Shown here: positions 27,461 to 37,423 of the stretch, piece by piece
Numbering within the stretch: position 1 is the stretch's first letter
Layout: every line of letters starts with the position of its first letter
From: Methanobacterium sp. UBA44
GTDB taxonomy: Archaea > Methanobacteriota > Methanobacteria > Methanobacteriales > Methanobacteriaceae
DNA: 64,000 nucleotides
Direction of reading: 5' to 3'
Assembly: GCA_002494885.1 (NCBI GenBank)
Contig: DACV01000009.1
Span: 124,001-188,000, forward strand
The notes under the pieces: model-generated
The model's database searches: none
Told to the model about the DNA's origin: nothing
What the model saw: the letters and a program-made list of their open reading frames with translations, nothing else
Position numbers and translations under genes: made by a program

Positions 27461-27862
27461 ATGGATAATACTAACATTTTAATTTTTGAAAATGAATCAT
27501 TGACTGCAATAAATCTTCAAGAAAGATTTAAGTTCTGGGGTTATAAAGCTCCATTCATAGTTTCGTCAAAAAAAGAAGCTCTCAAAATAGCTAAAGATAT
27601 TAAGCCTGATTTAGCATTAATTGATATTGAATTAGAAAATAAAGATGAAGTAATTGAGATTGCACAAAGAATTAGTGATAATTTTGATACTGCAGTTGTT
27701 TATATAATATCTTTACTTGATGAGGCAATTATGGGATGTATAAGAACTACAAAACCATATGGATTCCTATTAAAGCCTTTTGAAGAAAATCAAATAAAAT
27801 TTAAAGTAGAAGAGGCATTATATACACGTAAATTGGTTAAAAACATAATTGCAAGTAAATAA
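27461..27862 (+). CDS. Single-domain response regulator
   Basis: A 133-residue receiver domain from ATG 27461 behind GTGGGAG. It has the acidic pair FEN (in place of the usual DD), a phosphoacceptor LALIDIEL and a late KPF, as in CheY-like folds. No output domain follows. It is of the type that pairs with PAS/HisKA_2 kinases in methanogens; the kinase at 12230 is a candidate partner only by type. Confidence 0.8.
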   Translation: MDNTNILIFENESLTAINLQERFKFWGYKAPFIVSSKKEALKIAKDIKPDLALIDIELENKDEVIEIAQRISDNFDTAVVYIISLLDEAIMGCIRTTKPYGFLLKPFEENQIKFKVEEALYTRKLVKNIIASK

Positions 27863-27995
27863 AGTCATAATAAACATTTTTTTACATTTATCATGATTTA
27901 TTTTCTAATTCGTTATATGATTTTAAACGGGCAATATATTTAATTTTAAAATAAAAGTATAATTAGATAGCTTCTTAATTGATATAAACGATGAG

Positions 27996-28003
27996 TTTAT
28001 ATA
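27996..28003 (+). promoter_or_regulatory. TATA box for trkH (second copy)
   Basis: TTTATATA about 32 bases before ATG 28032, the same sequence and nearly the same spacing as in front of the first trkH. Transcription would start within a few bases of the ATG. Confidence 0.55.
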
Positions 28004-28031
28004 TTAATAAGGTTCATAATTATACGGTAAA

Positions 28032-29462
28032 ATGATAGGTTACATTGGAAAAAGAGACCTGAGAATAATTTCTAACCCTTTAGGGATTATTATGCAAGGA
28101 ATAGGCTTAGTAATCCTTTCGCCTATTATTATTTCTTTCATTTATGGTGAATCTTATTACATGGACTTTTTGATTTCCGGCGGATTTTCAATTTTTGTGG
28201 GATTTATTTTGAGAATGTTTCAACCGCACCGGGAAAATTTACACCTTAAACACGGCATGATCATTGCAGCGATTGCATGGCTCTGGGCAGCTTTAATGGG
28301 AAGTTTTGCATTAATGATGGCAACTGATTTAAGTTTTTTAAATGCTTATTTTGAAAGCATGTCTGCCTGGTCTGGAAGTGGACTTTCTATATTTACAAAT
28401 GTAGAAATACTTCCCAGATCAGTTCTATTTTTAAGAAGCATTGAACAATGGATCGGGGGACTTGGTGTTGTAATTGTTGTTATTGGGATTTTAATTAGGC
28501 CCGGAACAGCAGCTGCAAGATTATATAAATCTGAGGCAAGAGAAGAAAGAATAAGGCCAAGTATAACAAGCACAGTTAAAATTATTTGGAAAATATACCT
28601 TTTCTATACTGTAATTGGTGTTTTGCTTTACGTACTTGCAGGAATGTCTCTTTTCGATGCTATTAACAATACTTTTACTAATTTATCCACTGGCGGTATG
28701 TCTATAAAAAATAACAATATTGGAGCATATAACAGCCCATCTATTACTATTATAACTATAGTATTAATGTTAATAGGAGGTACAAGCTTTTTAGTTCATT
28801 ACAAGGCTATAAGAGGCAGAGTTTTAGATGTTTTCCGCGATATACAATTTCAGGCAATGATAGTTATTGTTTCATTGTTTTCAATCCTCATTATTGTATA
28901 TGGGAAATTCACAACTTTAAACGCTGTCTTTTATGTTGTTTCTGCAATAAGCTGTACTGGATCAAGCACAGTTCCTGTTAGTGCAATGGCGGCATGGATG
29001 GATTATCCTAAGGTAATTCTTGCAGTATGTATGATTATTGGTTTAGCGGCTGGTTCAACTTCAGGAGCACTGAAACTTATTCGGGTAATTACATTACTCA
29101 AAGGCATTTATTGGGAACTTAAATCAGCATTATCTCCTCACGGGGCTGTAATACCTCATAAAATTGGCGGAAAAAATATAGAAGATAGAGAAATTAAAGA
29201 AGCAGGAAACTATACATTTATTTACCTATTATTTATTTTAATAGGCTGGCTTGTGTTTATGCAGTATGGTTATGATGGAATTGATTCTTTGTTTGAAATA
29301 GCTTCTGCTCAAGGAAATGTAGGGCTTTCCATGGGTATTACATCACCAACTATGCCTTGGGGAGCAGAAATTTTCATGATATTTAGTATGTGGATTGGTA
29401 GACTTGAAATAATTCCTGCGTTACTTTTAGTAAGGGCAGCATGGGATATAATTAGACATTAA
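28032..29462 (+). CDS. Trk-type K+ uptake channel subunit TrkH, second copy
   Basis: A 476-residue paralogue of the protein at 17382-18815, with the same TrkH architecture. The segment from SLEQWIGGLGVVIVV-like to ARLYKSEAREERIRPSI is nearly identical between the two. Filter-like segments here are SGSGLSIF, STGGMS, CTGSST and AQGNVGLS; the third replaces the TTTGFS of copy 1 and lacks the central glycine-phenylalanine, so pore properties may differ. There is no trkA next to it. Confidence 0.9.
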   Translation: MIGYIGKRDLRIISNPLGIIMQGIGLVILSPIIISFIYGESYYMDFLISGGFSIFVGFILRMFQPHRENLHLKHGMIIAAIAWLWAALMGSFALMMATDLSFLNAYFESMSAWSGSGLSIFTNVEILPRSVLFLRSIEQWIGGLGVVIVVIGILIRPGTAAARLYKSEAREERIRPSITSTVKIIWKIYLFYTVIGVLLYVLAGMSLFDAINNTFTNLSTGGMSIKNNNIGAYNSPSITIITIVLMLIGGTSFLVHYKAIRGRVLDVFRDIQFQAMIVIVSLFSILIIVYGKFTTLNAVFYVVSAISCTGSSTVPVSAMAAWMDYPKVILAVCMIIGLAAGSTSGALKLIRVITLLKGIYWELKSALSPHGAVIPHKIGGKNIEDREIKEAGNYTFIYLLFILIGWLVFMQYGYDGIDSLFEIASAQGNVGLSMGITSPTMPWGAEIFMIFSMWIGRLEIIPALLLVRAAWDIIRH

Positions 29463-29478
29463 AGTATTTTTAAGGAAT

Positions 29479-30570
29479 TTAAATATTAAAAAAATTGGTT
29501 TCAAGTTTATTAATAATTTTATCGCTTAAAAATTGAGGAGATATGAATTTTTCATATACTGGAAGCCTTTCTTCTAAAATAAAGCCAATCTGTTCTGTCA
29601 TTATTTTTAAATCCTCTAATTCTGGCCATGGTGCTTCGGGATTAACATAATCCTTTGTAATGGGCGAAATACCCCCCCAATCATCTGCTCCTGCAAGTAA
29701 AAAAACCTGTGCATTTTGTTTATTTAAATTTGGGGGTACCTGAACCCCAGCATCCGGAAAAAGTAGCCTGGTAACAGCAACAATTTTGACCATTTCCATT
29801 AAAGAAGGTTCTTTCCATAATTCCATGGGTATTCCAGCTTTTGGTTTAAAATTCTGGATGATTATCTCTTGAATATGGCCATATTTGTCATTTAAACGCT
29901 TTATTTCGAGAAGGGATTCAGCACGTTCTTCAATAGTTTCTCCAATTCCTATAAGGAGTCCTGTTGTAAAGGGTATTTTTAGCTTTCCCGCATCTTCAAT
30001 GGTTTTAATCCTTAAATCAGGATCTTTACCTGGGCTTTTCTCGTGTGCAATTGTATTCATTAGTCTTTTGCTTGTAGTCTCCAGCATTAAACCCATAGAA
30101 ACGTTTACTTCTTTAAGCATTTTTAATTCTTTTTTTTTCAGCACACCGGGATTACTATGTGGTAAAAGACCAGTAGTATTAAGGGTTTCATCACAGATGA
30201 AATAGAGATAATCGACCATATTGTGGAAACCTGCATCTTCAAGGGCTGTTTTTACCTCTTTTGTTTCATCTGCATGCTCTCCGAAGGTAAATAAAGCCTC
30301 TTTACATCCATATTTATCAGCTTCCCTCAAAATATTGAATATTTTATCTTCATTCATTAAAATTCTTGCATTTTTATCTTCAGGAGTTTTTTTGAAGGTG
30401 CAGTATCCGCATTCATTCCTGCAGATATCTGTAAGAGGTAAAAAAACATTTTTTGAATATGTAATTTTGTCTGTACTTCTTAATGACTCAGCAGAAGATA
30501 ATAAAGATAAAATATCTCTGCCTTTTGCGTTTAAAAGAGATAATATCTCATCTTTTGAATATTCTCTCAT
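29479..30570 (-). CDS. cofG: FO synthase subunit CofG (radical SAM)
   Basis: With CofH it makes the 8-hydroxy-5-deazaflavin (FO) core of coenzyme F420. Radical SAM cysteines appear as CRNECGYCTFKK near residue 48. Further marks are TFGEHADE, YLYFICDETLNTTGLLPHSNPG and AGADDWGGISPITKDYVNPE. ATG 30570 follows GGGAGATATA; the earlier ATG at 30582 is part of that SD. The 363-residue length is normal. It lies in a run with an uncharacterised gene and mptA, so two methanogen cofactor pathways sit together. Confidence 0.93.
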   Translation of the reverse strand: MREYSKDEILSLLNAKGRDILSLLSSAESLRSTDKITYSKNVFLPLTDICRNECGYCTFKKTPEDKNARILMNEDKIFNILREADKYGCKEALFTFGEHADETKEVKTALEDAGFHNMVDYLYFICDETLNTTGLLPHSNPGVLKKKELKMLKEVNVSMGLMLETTSKRLMNTIAHEKSPGKDPDLRIKTIEDAGKLKIPFTTGLLIGIGETIEERAESLLEIKRLNDKYGHIQEIIIQNFKPKAGIPMELWKEPSLMEMVKIVAVTRLLFPDAGVQVPPNLNKQNAQVFLLAGADDWGGISPITKDYVNPEAPWPELEDLKIMTEQIGFILEERLPVYEKFISPQFLSDKIINKLETNFFNI

Positions 30571-30606
30571 TATATCTCCCATGCTATTAAAATAAAAATA
30601 AAAGGG

Positions 30607-31041
30607 TTATTCAACGCTTGCAACCACAACTTCAACAAAACGAGGCCCTATTCCGCCCTTTTCAATCCATGTAACTATGAAAATCCCCATATCATTTAGA
30701 ACTCCGAGAGCGTAGTCTACATGGCAGTTCATTGCTTCAAGGGATTCTTTTAGTCTTTGGATACCTGCAACATCTGTTTCGGTTTGAATGGATACATTCT
30801 CCCGTATTCTCTCATCCATAATGCCTATAATGTTTCCCCCTTCTTTAGAAAACATATCGTAGGGCTTTGCTCCCATATACTTAAAAAGATCTGAAAGAAT
30901 TGTATCCATATTCTCTAAATTAGAATACTTTCTGGACATCCCTCTTACAATAAGGATATTATCGGCATCCATAGCAGGCCGTGATCCATGGAATGCTTCA
31001 AGGGTGGTCATGATTTTTCCAGCAATTTTGTTAGTTTGCAT
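30607..31041 (-). CDS. Conserved archaeal protein between cofG and mptA
   Basis: A 144-residue soluble protein (ATG 31041 behind GGAGAGGAT). Notable segments are ILIVRGMSRKYSNLENMDTIL, GGNIIGIMDERI, ALGVLNDMGIFIVTWI and GPRFVEVVVASVE. The mixed alpha/beta pattern and length resemble the archaeal DUF2111 group, a tentative match. It lies 25 bases from cofG and 35 from mptA on the same strand, so it is likely cotranscribed; a role in cofactor synthesis is only an inference. Confidence 0.65.
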   Translation of the reverse strand: MQTNKIAGKIMTTLEAFHGSRPAMDADNILIVRGMSRKYSNLENMDTILSDLFKYMGAKPYDMFSKEGGNIIGIMDERIRENVSIQTETDVAGIQRLKESLEAMNCHVDYALGVLNDMGIFIVTWIEKGGIGPRFVEVVVASVE

Positions 31042-31075
31042 CACTGATTATCCTCTCCAATCAATAAAAAAATTG

Positions 31076-32035
31076 TTATCTGCCATTTATTTCGTCCATA
31101 GCTTCAATTTCATATCTAAGCTCGCCTAAAGTGGCTACTTTCTCTGCAAATGCATTATGTCTGTGAATACTCTCTTCATTAACCTGTGTTACAGTTACCA
31201 GCGTATCATCAGGGAAATGTTTGAACTCAGTCACTATTTTCTGCACCATATTTCTAACACAATCTTCAACAAACATTGGATTTTCATGGGCCTGAACAAC
31301 AATAGCGTTTTCATCTGGCCGTTTTAGGAGTTCACAGACAGAAGAGCTCATTGATTCTTCTATTATCTTTATGATCTGCTCCACCCGTATAACTGCTTGA
31401 TGTGGGACTTCTATCATAATCATTCCTCTCCCTCGTTGGTTGTGAGATGCAAGGGAAACAGAATCAAGTACTTTTTCGGTAGTTTCTTCATCTAAAAACT
31501 CAAGGAGCTTTTGTTTTGATGTTTCACGTACTGATTCTTGAGCACATGGACAGGCAGTCATCCCTATTACTTCTGCACCGATCATTTTCCTGATTATTAT
31601 CTGGTCACCGTCTCTGTAACCGGTGGCATCTGCCATGATGTTTGTCATTTCCTGGGTCTTTAAATCAGTTACTGGCGACTTTTTAACGACCATGAGGTCA
31701 CTTTTCATACTTACTTCAGCTCTTCTTGCATATTTATGTTTTTTAAGAAGAGTATTTACTATTTCGGCACATAATGACTCTATTTCAACAGTTGAACCGT
31801 TTACAACTTCTTCGAGTACATCACTTATTGCTTCTGGATTTCTTGACATGTGGATTCCTCTTTGTTTACTTGGGAGATCCACAAACGCATCGAAGGTTGG
31901 TAAGAGTATAATGGGTCTTTTTCCTTCTCTTTCAATTTTTAGAAGTTTTTTCACCCCTTTAACTCCAACTCTGGTAAGATGCACTGGAATTTTAGGTATT
32001 TTATCTTGTGTGTCTGGAAGACATTTGATTGACAA
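31076..32035 (-). CDS. mptA: GTP cyclohydrolase MptA (methanopterin synthesis)
   Basis: MptA is an Fe(II)-dependent FolE2-type enzyme that opens GTP to the cyclic phosphate of dihydroneopterin, the first pterin step to tetrahydromethanopterin. Family marks are DLPSKQRGIHMSRNPEAI, GMTACPCAQE (metal-ligand Cys), SHNQRG and AHENPMFVEDCVRNM. It is 319 residues with a TTG start at 32035 behind GGGGTGA. It heads the mptA-DUF-cofG run. Confidence 0.93.
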   Translation of the reverse strand: MSIKCLPDTQDKIPKIPVHLTRVGVKGVKKLLKIEREGKRPIILLPTFDAFVDLPSKQRGIHMSRNPEAISDVLEEVVNGSTVEIESLCAEIVNTLLKKHKYARRAEVSMKSDLMVVKKSPVTDLKTQEMTNIMADATGYRDGDQIIIRKMIGAEVIGMTACPCAQESVRETSKQKLLEFLDEETTEKVLDSVSLASHNQRGRGMIMIEVPHQAVIRVEQIIKIIEESMSSSVCELLKRPDENAIVVQAHENPMFVEDCVRNMVQKIVTEFKHFPDDTLVTVTQVNEESIHRHNAFAEKVATLGELRYEIEAMDEINGR

Positions 32036-32231
32036 GTTTTTTCACCCCAATTAGATGGTCTTAAACCTAAATTTAATTAGTTAAGCCCGTCTTTTTTAAA
32101 TGTCAATAATTCATTTAAATTTCATATTTTTCTAACTTTGAATTATATTTCATATACATGGCAACTGATTTATAAATGTAATTAAAAATCAACAAAATTA
32201 CTGGTTAAAAGAAAAAACTGAATGTTATATT

Positions 32232-32906
32232 TTAATAAATTATATTTTTAAATTCTTCGGCAGTAATGTCCTTTAAATTATCAAAAGCAATTATATTTGC
32301 ATTATAAAGTTCTTTTGCACGCTTTGCAAGAATTTCACCAGCTTTATCAGTTTCAACAATTACTAAAATTTTATCCAGATTTAGATCACTTACTTTTCTT
32401 TGTATATCATTTTTTACGTGCTCTATTTTCTTTTCTATTCCTTTAAGTGCAGCATCAGGTATTTTTGGGTTTAAAATTTTCATGTCTTCTACTTCGAGGG
32501 GAACTCCTGCAACAACTATTCTTTGAGGATCAACTCCAAACTTGGAGAACGACTTTTTAAAGTTGCTTTTAGTGGTTAAAATAAGAATATTTTCAGATAG
32601 CTTTTTTATTTCCTCTTCAACACTTTCCTTTTCAATCACGCTAAAATCAGCCAGTATCTTATCTATTTTGTTTCTTACGCCTATGATTTTAGTGCAGAAA
32701 AGATTTGAATCTTTTTCATTAAGTTTATGGGATGGCCTGCTTGAATAGATGAACTCTTCAGCTTCAATTAATTCGTTAATAATTTCACTATATAAACAAG
32801 CATTTATTTTTCCTTCTTTTGGGGATTTAAGTTTCTCACATGCAGTTTTTGATTTTCCTGCCTCTTCAATTAATAATTGAGCTTGACGAAGTCTTAATTT
32901 TTCCAT
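32232..32906 (-). CDS. Conserved methanogen protein (DUF2100-like)
   Basis: A 224-residue soluble protein from ATG 32906 behind GGTGATT. The N-terminal part is helical (MEKLRLRQAQLLIEEAG, YSSRPSHKLN); the C-terminal part has strand/helix alternation with DKILVIVETDKAGEILAKRA, which resembles a Toprim-type acidic motif. It looks like the archaeal DUF2100 family, tentatively. It starts 10 bases after the HDAC-like gene and is probably cotranscribed with it. Confidence 0.65.
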   Translation of the reverse strand: MEKLRLRQAQLLIEEAGKSKTACEKLKSPKEGKINACLYSEIINELIEAEEFIYSSRPSHKLNEKDSNLFCTKIIGVRNKIDKILADFSVIEKESVEEEIKKLSENILILTTKSNFKKSFSKFGVDPQRIVVAGVPLEVEDMKILNPKIPDAALKGIEKKIEHVKNDIQRKVSDLNLDKILVIVETDKAGEILAKRAKELYNANIIAFDNLKDITAEEFKNIIY

Positions 32907-32916
32907 AGAATCACCA

Positions 32917-33945
32917 TTAAAATTCGAAAAATGGGGAAAATACATCTTTAATTTGATTAAATGTATTTTGGTTACTATCCTTAACTTTCAGTTCATGTTT
33001 ATAATACTCTTCACTGTTTATATTATTTAGTGCATTTATCATTTTAATGTTGCATCTTGAAAGGACATCTAAATTATATCCACCTTCTAAAATTAGGGCC
33101 ATTGATTCTGTAAAGTATTTCATTTTATTTACCGCATATTCATAAAAATCGTCGGTGAGTGCTAAACTCGAAAGTGGATCATCAACGTGTCCATCAAACC
33201 CTACATCCAGAAAATAAAAGTCAGCATTAAATTTAGAGGCTACAGGTCCAAGAATAGTTTCCAGCATGTAAATGTAGTCATCAGTTGTTGATCCGGGCGC
33301 CATAGGAATGTTTAGATTGTATCCTTCACCGTTTCCAGCACCTTTCTCGTGTACAAAGCCTGATCCAGGGAAAATTGTTCCTGGATTTTGATGAATAGAG
33401 ATATATAGAACATCTGGATCTTCATAGAATATTTCTGCAGTTCCATTTCCATAGTGAACATCAAAATCCAGTATTAAAAATTTTTTTATTTTATATTTGT
33501 TCCTCAGATATTCCAGCGAAATTGCTAAATTATTAAAAAGACAAAATCCCATGGCTTTATCTCGAGTCGCATGGTGACCTGGCGGTCTTGCAATTGAATA
33601 AGCGTTTATATCATTATTAATGACCAGATCAACAGCTTTAATTGCCCCCCCAGCAGCTAATTTAGCTATTTCATAACTCTGGGGTGATGCAAAAGTATCA
33701 TAGTCAATATAGCCACCTCCACTTTCACATAGATTTTTAATGTATTTCACATGCTTTTCTGTGTGAACTCTTAAAATATCATCTTCTGATGCTATAGAAG
33801 GTTTTATAACATCAATTTTATCCCAGATACCTTCATTTTTGAGGGAATTAACTATTACATCTAATCTTTTTTGATTTTCAGGATGATTACCAGTATTATG
33901 ATTTTTATATTCTTCTGAATAAACCAGTGCAGTCAATTTAAACAC
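32917..33945 (-). CDS. Histone deacetylase-family (acetoin utilisation AcuC-like) hydrolase
   Basis: A 342-residue zinc deacetylase. Typical marks are TGNHPENQKRLD, RPPGHHATRDKAMGFCLFNN, DFDVHYGNGTAEIF, SIHQNPGTIFPG and LDVGFDGHVDDPL, with the catalytic His pair and metal-binding Asp/His intact. In a methanogen the target could be acetylated Alba, histones or a small acetylated amine; the sequence does not say. The start is a GTG at 33945. Confidence 0.9.
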   Translation of the reverse strand: MFKLTALVYSEEYKNHNTGNHPENQKRLDVIVNSLKNEGIWDKIDVIKPSIASEDDILRVHTEKHVKYIKNLCESGGGYIDYDTFASPQSYEIAKLAAGGAIKAVDLVINNDINAYSIARPPGHHATRDKAMGFCLFNNLAISLEYLRNKYKIKKFLILDFDVHYGNGTAEIFYEDPDVLYISIHQNPGTIFPGSGFVHEKGAGNGEGYNLNIPMAPGSTTDDYIYMLETILGPVASKFNADFYFLDVGFDGHVDDPLSSLALTDDFYEYAVNKMKYFTESMALILEGGYNLDVLSRCNIKMINALNNINSEEYYKHELKVKDSNQNTFNQIKDVFSPFFEF

Positions 33946-33995
33946 AACCGACTTTTTAATCTTTATTAACTATTAATATTTGAAATAGATGACCT

Positions 33996-34304
33996 TTATA
34001 CTCGTAGAACCGTTTTCCCATATACTAGTTTATTTCTTTTAACATCTTTATCTTTTGAACAATAAAAAGAACTTTTAAATCCATATTTTTTGTATATTGG
34101 ACAATTATAAGGACATAGACATTTTTTCTCATGAATGGGACAATCACTACTGCCTGAAATGCAATAAAGAAGTTCTCCACTTTTTTGGGTGCATGTATTG
34201 TAGGTGGGGCAATTATGACAAATGCAGTTATTTCTTAAGTCCGCAATGAACTGCCTTTTCTCTTCTGCAGTCATACCTTCAGTTACAGAATCATTTAATT
34301 CCAT
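33996..34304 (-). CDS. Small Cys-rich protein (DUF2769-like)
   Basis: A 102-residue protein from ATG 34304 behind CTTAGGTGT. It holds about ten cysteines in CxCHNCPTYxxC, LLYCISGSSDCPIH, KCLCPYNCPIYKKY and FYCS motifs. This pattern fits DUF2769, a probable metal-binding family common in methanogens. Its function is unknown. The longer frame upstream to 34439 is not convincing, as it overlaps the promoter region of the divergent HIT gene. Confidence 0.75.
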   Translation of the reverse strand: MELNDSVTEGMTAEEKRQFIADLRNNCICHNCPTYNTCTQKSGELLYCISGSSDCPIHEKKCLCPYNCPIYKKYGFKSSFYCSKDKDVKRNKLVYGKTVLRV

Positions 34305-34437
34305 ATTTTTACACCTAAGAAGACATAATTTAAGTCTGTTTATTAATAATAAGTATAAATGATCTAATATAATTTTGTAGAAATACAAAAAATAAATTAA
34401 AGGTAAATTTTTTCTAAAACATATTTGTGGAATCAAC

Positions 34438-34905
34438 ATGAAATCAAGACATCTTGAAATATTGAAGGGCCATAATTACGGTGATTTAATTTTAGAAACG
34501 AATCACTGGTTTATTTTACTTGCTCCAGACCAGAAAAATCTGGGGACATGTGTAGTTGCATTAAAAAGAAAAGAAGGTAATTTAGCAGGACTTAAAGATA
34601 AAGAATGGATAGATCTAAAAGAAATTATCAAAAATTTACAATCAGCACTTAGAAAGGCATTTAATGCAACGATGTTTAATTGGGGATGCCTTATGAACTC
34701 ATCATATCGAAAAGATCATCCAGATCCTCATGTGCACTGGCATTTTATACCCAGATACAGAGAAAAAGTTGAATTTGAAGGAGTTACTTTTGAAGATCCC
34801 TGCTTCGGTTTCAGCACAATGTATTCAAAGGATGGGGTTCGCAGATTACCTGAATATACAAGAAGAAAGATTAATGAGAAAATCAGGGAAAATCTTGAAA
34901 TTTAA
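34438..34905 (+). CDS. HIT-family nucleotide hydrolase or transferase
   Basis: A 155-residue protein with the histidine-triad core HVHWHFIPRY near residue 99, preceded by NWGCLMNSSYRKDHPDPH. The domain is a little unlike classic HIT (HxHxH) but fits the extended archaeal group. It would act on nucleotide phosphoramidates or dinucleotides. ATG 34438 has no clear SD. It is divergent from the DUF2769-like gene. Confidence 0.85.
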   Translation: MKSRHLEILKGHNYGDLILETNHWFILLAPDQKNLGTCVVALKRKEGNLAGLKDKEWIDLKEIIKNLQSALRKAFNATMFNWGCLMNSSYRKDHPDPHVHWHFIPRYREKVEFEGVTFEDPCFGFSTMYSKDGVRRLPEYTRRKINEKIRENLEI

Positions 34906-34909
34906 ATCA

Positions 34910-36295
34910 TTAATTCTCATTATATACTGATTTATTTTTACCCATAAGAAGTAAAGCAAATATTGCCGCAAAACAGAATGCAGTGTAGATAAAAAAAGCA
35001 ATATTAACACTTTTTAAGAATAATGAATAATATTTAGGGATTATCTGTACATTTCCAAGATATAAATCGAAGATCAGGATTATTATCCCCATACTCAGGA
35101 CCTGGCCTGTAAATACCATTGTTGAAACTGTTGCAGAAGCAGTTCCATACATTTCTTTACCTATAGAATTCATAGCAGCACTGGTAGCAGGTGAGGAAAA
35201 AAGAGCTAATCCAGTTCCAACTAAAATTAAACCTAAAATTATATGGTCTAAATGGGTGTTATTATTCAAAAAAGTAAATGAAAAGAGTCCAATGGATGTA
35301 ATCGCCATTCCTGCCGATGTAATTATCCGGACATCAATTATATCTGAAATTTTACCTGCAAAAGGTGATAATATAGTCACAGAAAGGGGTTGTAAAACCA
35401 GTATGATTCCTGCAGCGTTGGGACTCAATAATTTAAGATATTGAAGATAAAGACTTAATAAAAAGGTCATTGAAGTAGTTCCAAGGTTAATTATTAGGAT
35501 AGAAATTATTGAAATTGTAAACACGCTATTTTTAAAGATAGAAATTCTTAAAAGAGGATGTTTTATGCTATCTTCATATTTTAAAAAAATGACGGTTCCT
35601 AAAATTCCCGCAAATATCAGAAATTTACCCATATCATTTATCAGTGTTGAAAATCCCTGCATCAATGAAATTATTATAAAAAAGAAGAGTAGGGAACCTA
35701 TAAAATCAAATTTTTCACCTTCAGATCCGGACCAATCAGATTTTAGTTTCAATAAAATAATTGATATTAATAAAAGGCCAAAAGGGATGTTAAAAATAAA
35801 AATACTTCTCCATCCAAGATGTTCGATTAAAAATCCTCCCAATATTAATCCGCTGAAAATTCCAGTATAAACCGACGCTACATAAATTCCATAAGCCTGC
35901 CCCCGATCTCGTGGATCAAAGACTGAGGAGATAAGAGCCACTCCAGTTCCAAAAATCATTGAACATCCTATTCCCTGTAAAAAACTGAATATAAGAAGTA
36001 GAATACCCGAAGTAGACGTTGCAGCAAGAAATGAGGCAACCGTATATATAATAACCCCATACAAAAAAATCTTTTTTCGTCCATATATATCTGCTAATCT
36101 CCCAAATGGAAGTATCAACGCTGCATTAGCTAAAATAAATGCTGTTGGGATCCAGCTTAATAAAATAGCATCAAGAATAAATTCTTTTCCTATAGAAGGA
36201 AGTGCAACATTAAGAGAAGTTCCCATAAAAGGTATCAGGAAAGATCCAAGCATCACTGTAATTAAAACTGTGTTTTTAAGCTCAATGTTTTTCAT
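34910..36295 (-). CDS. MFS drug:H+ antiporter, DHA2 type (14 TMS)
   Basis: A 461-residue membrane protein with about fourteen hydrophobic segments. MFS marks are ALPSIGKEF, WIPTAFILANAALILPFGRLADIYGRKKIF, GIGCSMIFGTGVALIS and the DxxDRGQAYG loop. It resembles EmrB/QacA-type multidrug efflux proteins; the substrate is unknown. GGGATAATT precedes ATG 36295. No regulator is adjacent. Confidence 0.88.
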   Translation of the reverse strand: MKNIELKNTVLITVMLGSFLIPFMGTSLNVALPSIGKEFILDAILLSWIPTAFILANAALILPFGRLADIYGRKKIFLYGVIIYTVASFLAATSTSGILLLIFSFLQGIGCSMIFGTGVALISSVFDPRDRGQAYGIYVASVYTGIFSGLILGGFLIEHLGWRSIFIFNIPFGLLLISIILLKLKSDWSGSEGEKFDFIGSLLFFFIIISLMQGFSTLINDMGKFLIFAGILGTVIFLKYEDSIKHPLLRISIFKNSVFTISIISILIINLGTTSMTFLLSLYLQYLKLLSPNAAGIILVLQPLSVTILSPFAGKISDIIDVRIITSAGMAITSIGLFSFTFLNNNTHLDHIILGLILVGTGLALFSSPATSAAMNSIGKEMYGTASATVSTMVFTGQVLSMGIIILIFDLYLGNVQIIPKYYSLFLKSVNIAFFIYTAFCFAAIFALLLMGKNKSVYNEN

Positions 36296-36344
36296 TTTAA
36301 TTATCCCATGCTTTTGAAGTATTAAAGTGAATTAATATTTTATT

Positions 36345-37262
36345 TTAAACTACAATATAAAGAAAATATGCATTAATTAAAATTGCAGCTATAAAAAGAG
36401 AGTATATATTATAGATTACTAAATTTGTAGCAGATTCTCTATCATTGGGTTTTTTGAGGAATCCAATTATTCCAAAGGTTAAAGGAATAAGTGAAATTAA
36501 TGTAATTACCCTAAAATCAATGATTTGTGGATATATGTTCATGAAATAAATGATTATGAATGATATAGTTGCTAATAATCCTGATATGGCGATTATCTTA
36601 AACCCGAATCCACGCCCTTTTTTTACAATCCACGTGATTTTGCCCCCTAATTTATCTCCTTCCATATCTGGAATTTCAACGCTGTTTATGAAAAGTAGTT
36701 CGTAAAGCATCATGGGTATGGCAAAGATAAGAAAATAAATGTCTAAGTGCCCCATTAATGTAAAATAGCCCATTCCGGGTATTAAAAAACCAGCTATTGC
36801 CGTTGAAATTTCACTTAATCCTCTGTAAGCCAGTTTAATTGGCGGCGCAGAATAGAACCATGCTAACAAGTTTTCAAACAAAACAAATAAGAAAAACCAA
36901 GCAGTATATGAAAATATAACAGTAAATATAGCTGCGAGTGCTAAAGATAAGCATATAAGTGTAATGGAAATCCATTTTGCATATTCTTTAAGTTCAGGAT
37001 TTTCAACGAGGATTCCACTACCGCCTGAAACTTTGGTTGGACTGTTATATCTATCTGCATCAACATCAAAGTAATCATTGTTATAAGAAACCGCTAAATG
37101 GGCCATAAATAGGATTATGTATCCCAGTACAAATTTACTTAAAAAGAACTCAGCACCCATGAAAATTGCAAGAAAAGCTCCAGCACAGAAAAATAGAAAT
37201 CCACCTATAACGAATTGGAATCTTCCTAATTTAATTATCTTTTTAATTTTACTGGATTCCAT
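36345..37262 (-). CDS. UbiA-family prenyltransferase, copy 1
   Basis: A 305-residue, nine-helix membrane enzyme. The first aspartate-rich motif is NDYFDVDADRY and the second NSVEIPDMEGDKLGGK. These bind the prenyl diphosphate and Mg2+. The start ATG 37262 lies behind AGAGGATT. The sequence resembles MenA or digeranylgeranylglyceryl phosphate synthase relatives. Methanobacteria make no quinones, so the acceptor is unknown. It forms a tandem pair with the next gene (about 160 bases apart), with high similarity along the full length. Confidence 0.85.
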   Translation of the reverse strand: MESSKIKKIIKLGRFQFVIGGFLFFCAGAFLAIFMGAEFFLSKFVLGYIILFMAHLAVSYNNDYFDVDADRYNSPTKVSGGSGILVENPELKEYAKWISITLICLSLALAAIFTVIFSYTAWFFLFVLFENLLAWFYSAPPIKLAYRGLSEISTAIAGFLIPGMGYFTLMGHLDIYFLIFAIPMMLYELLFINSVEIPDMEGDKLGGKITWIVKKGRGFGFKIIAISGLLATISFIIIYFMNIYPQIIDFRVITLISLIPLTFGIIGFLKKPNDRESATNLVIYNIYSLFIAAILINAYFLYIVV

Positions 37263-37423
37263 ACCAAATCCTCTTTGTTTCAAGGTTACACTATAAAATC
37301 TTCATTTATTATTTAGATATTAAATATATTGAATTTTGCTATTTGTTATTAAATAAAAAAAATTGATAATTTTAATGATTTTAAGAAACAAAGTGATATT
37401 TGATGCTTATTTGTTTAGTAATA

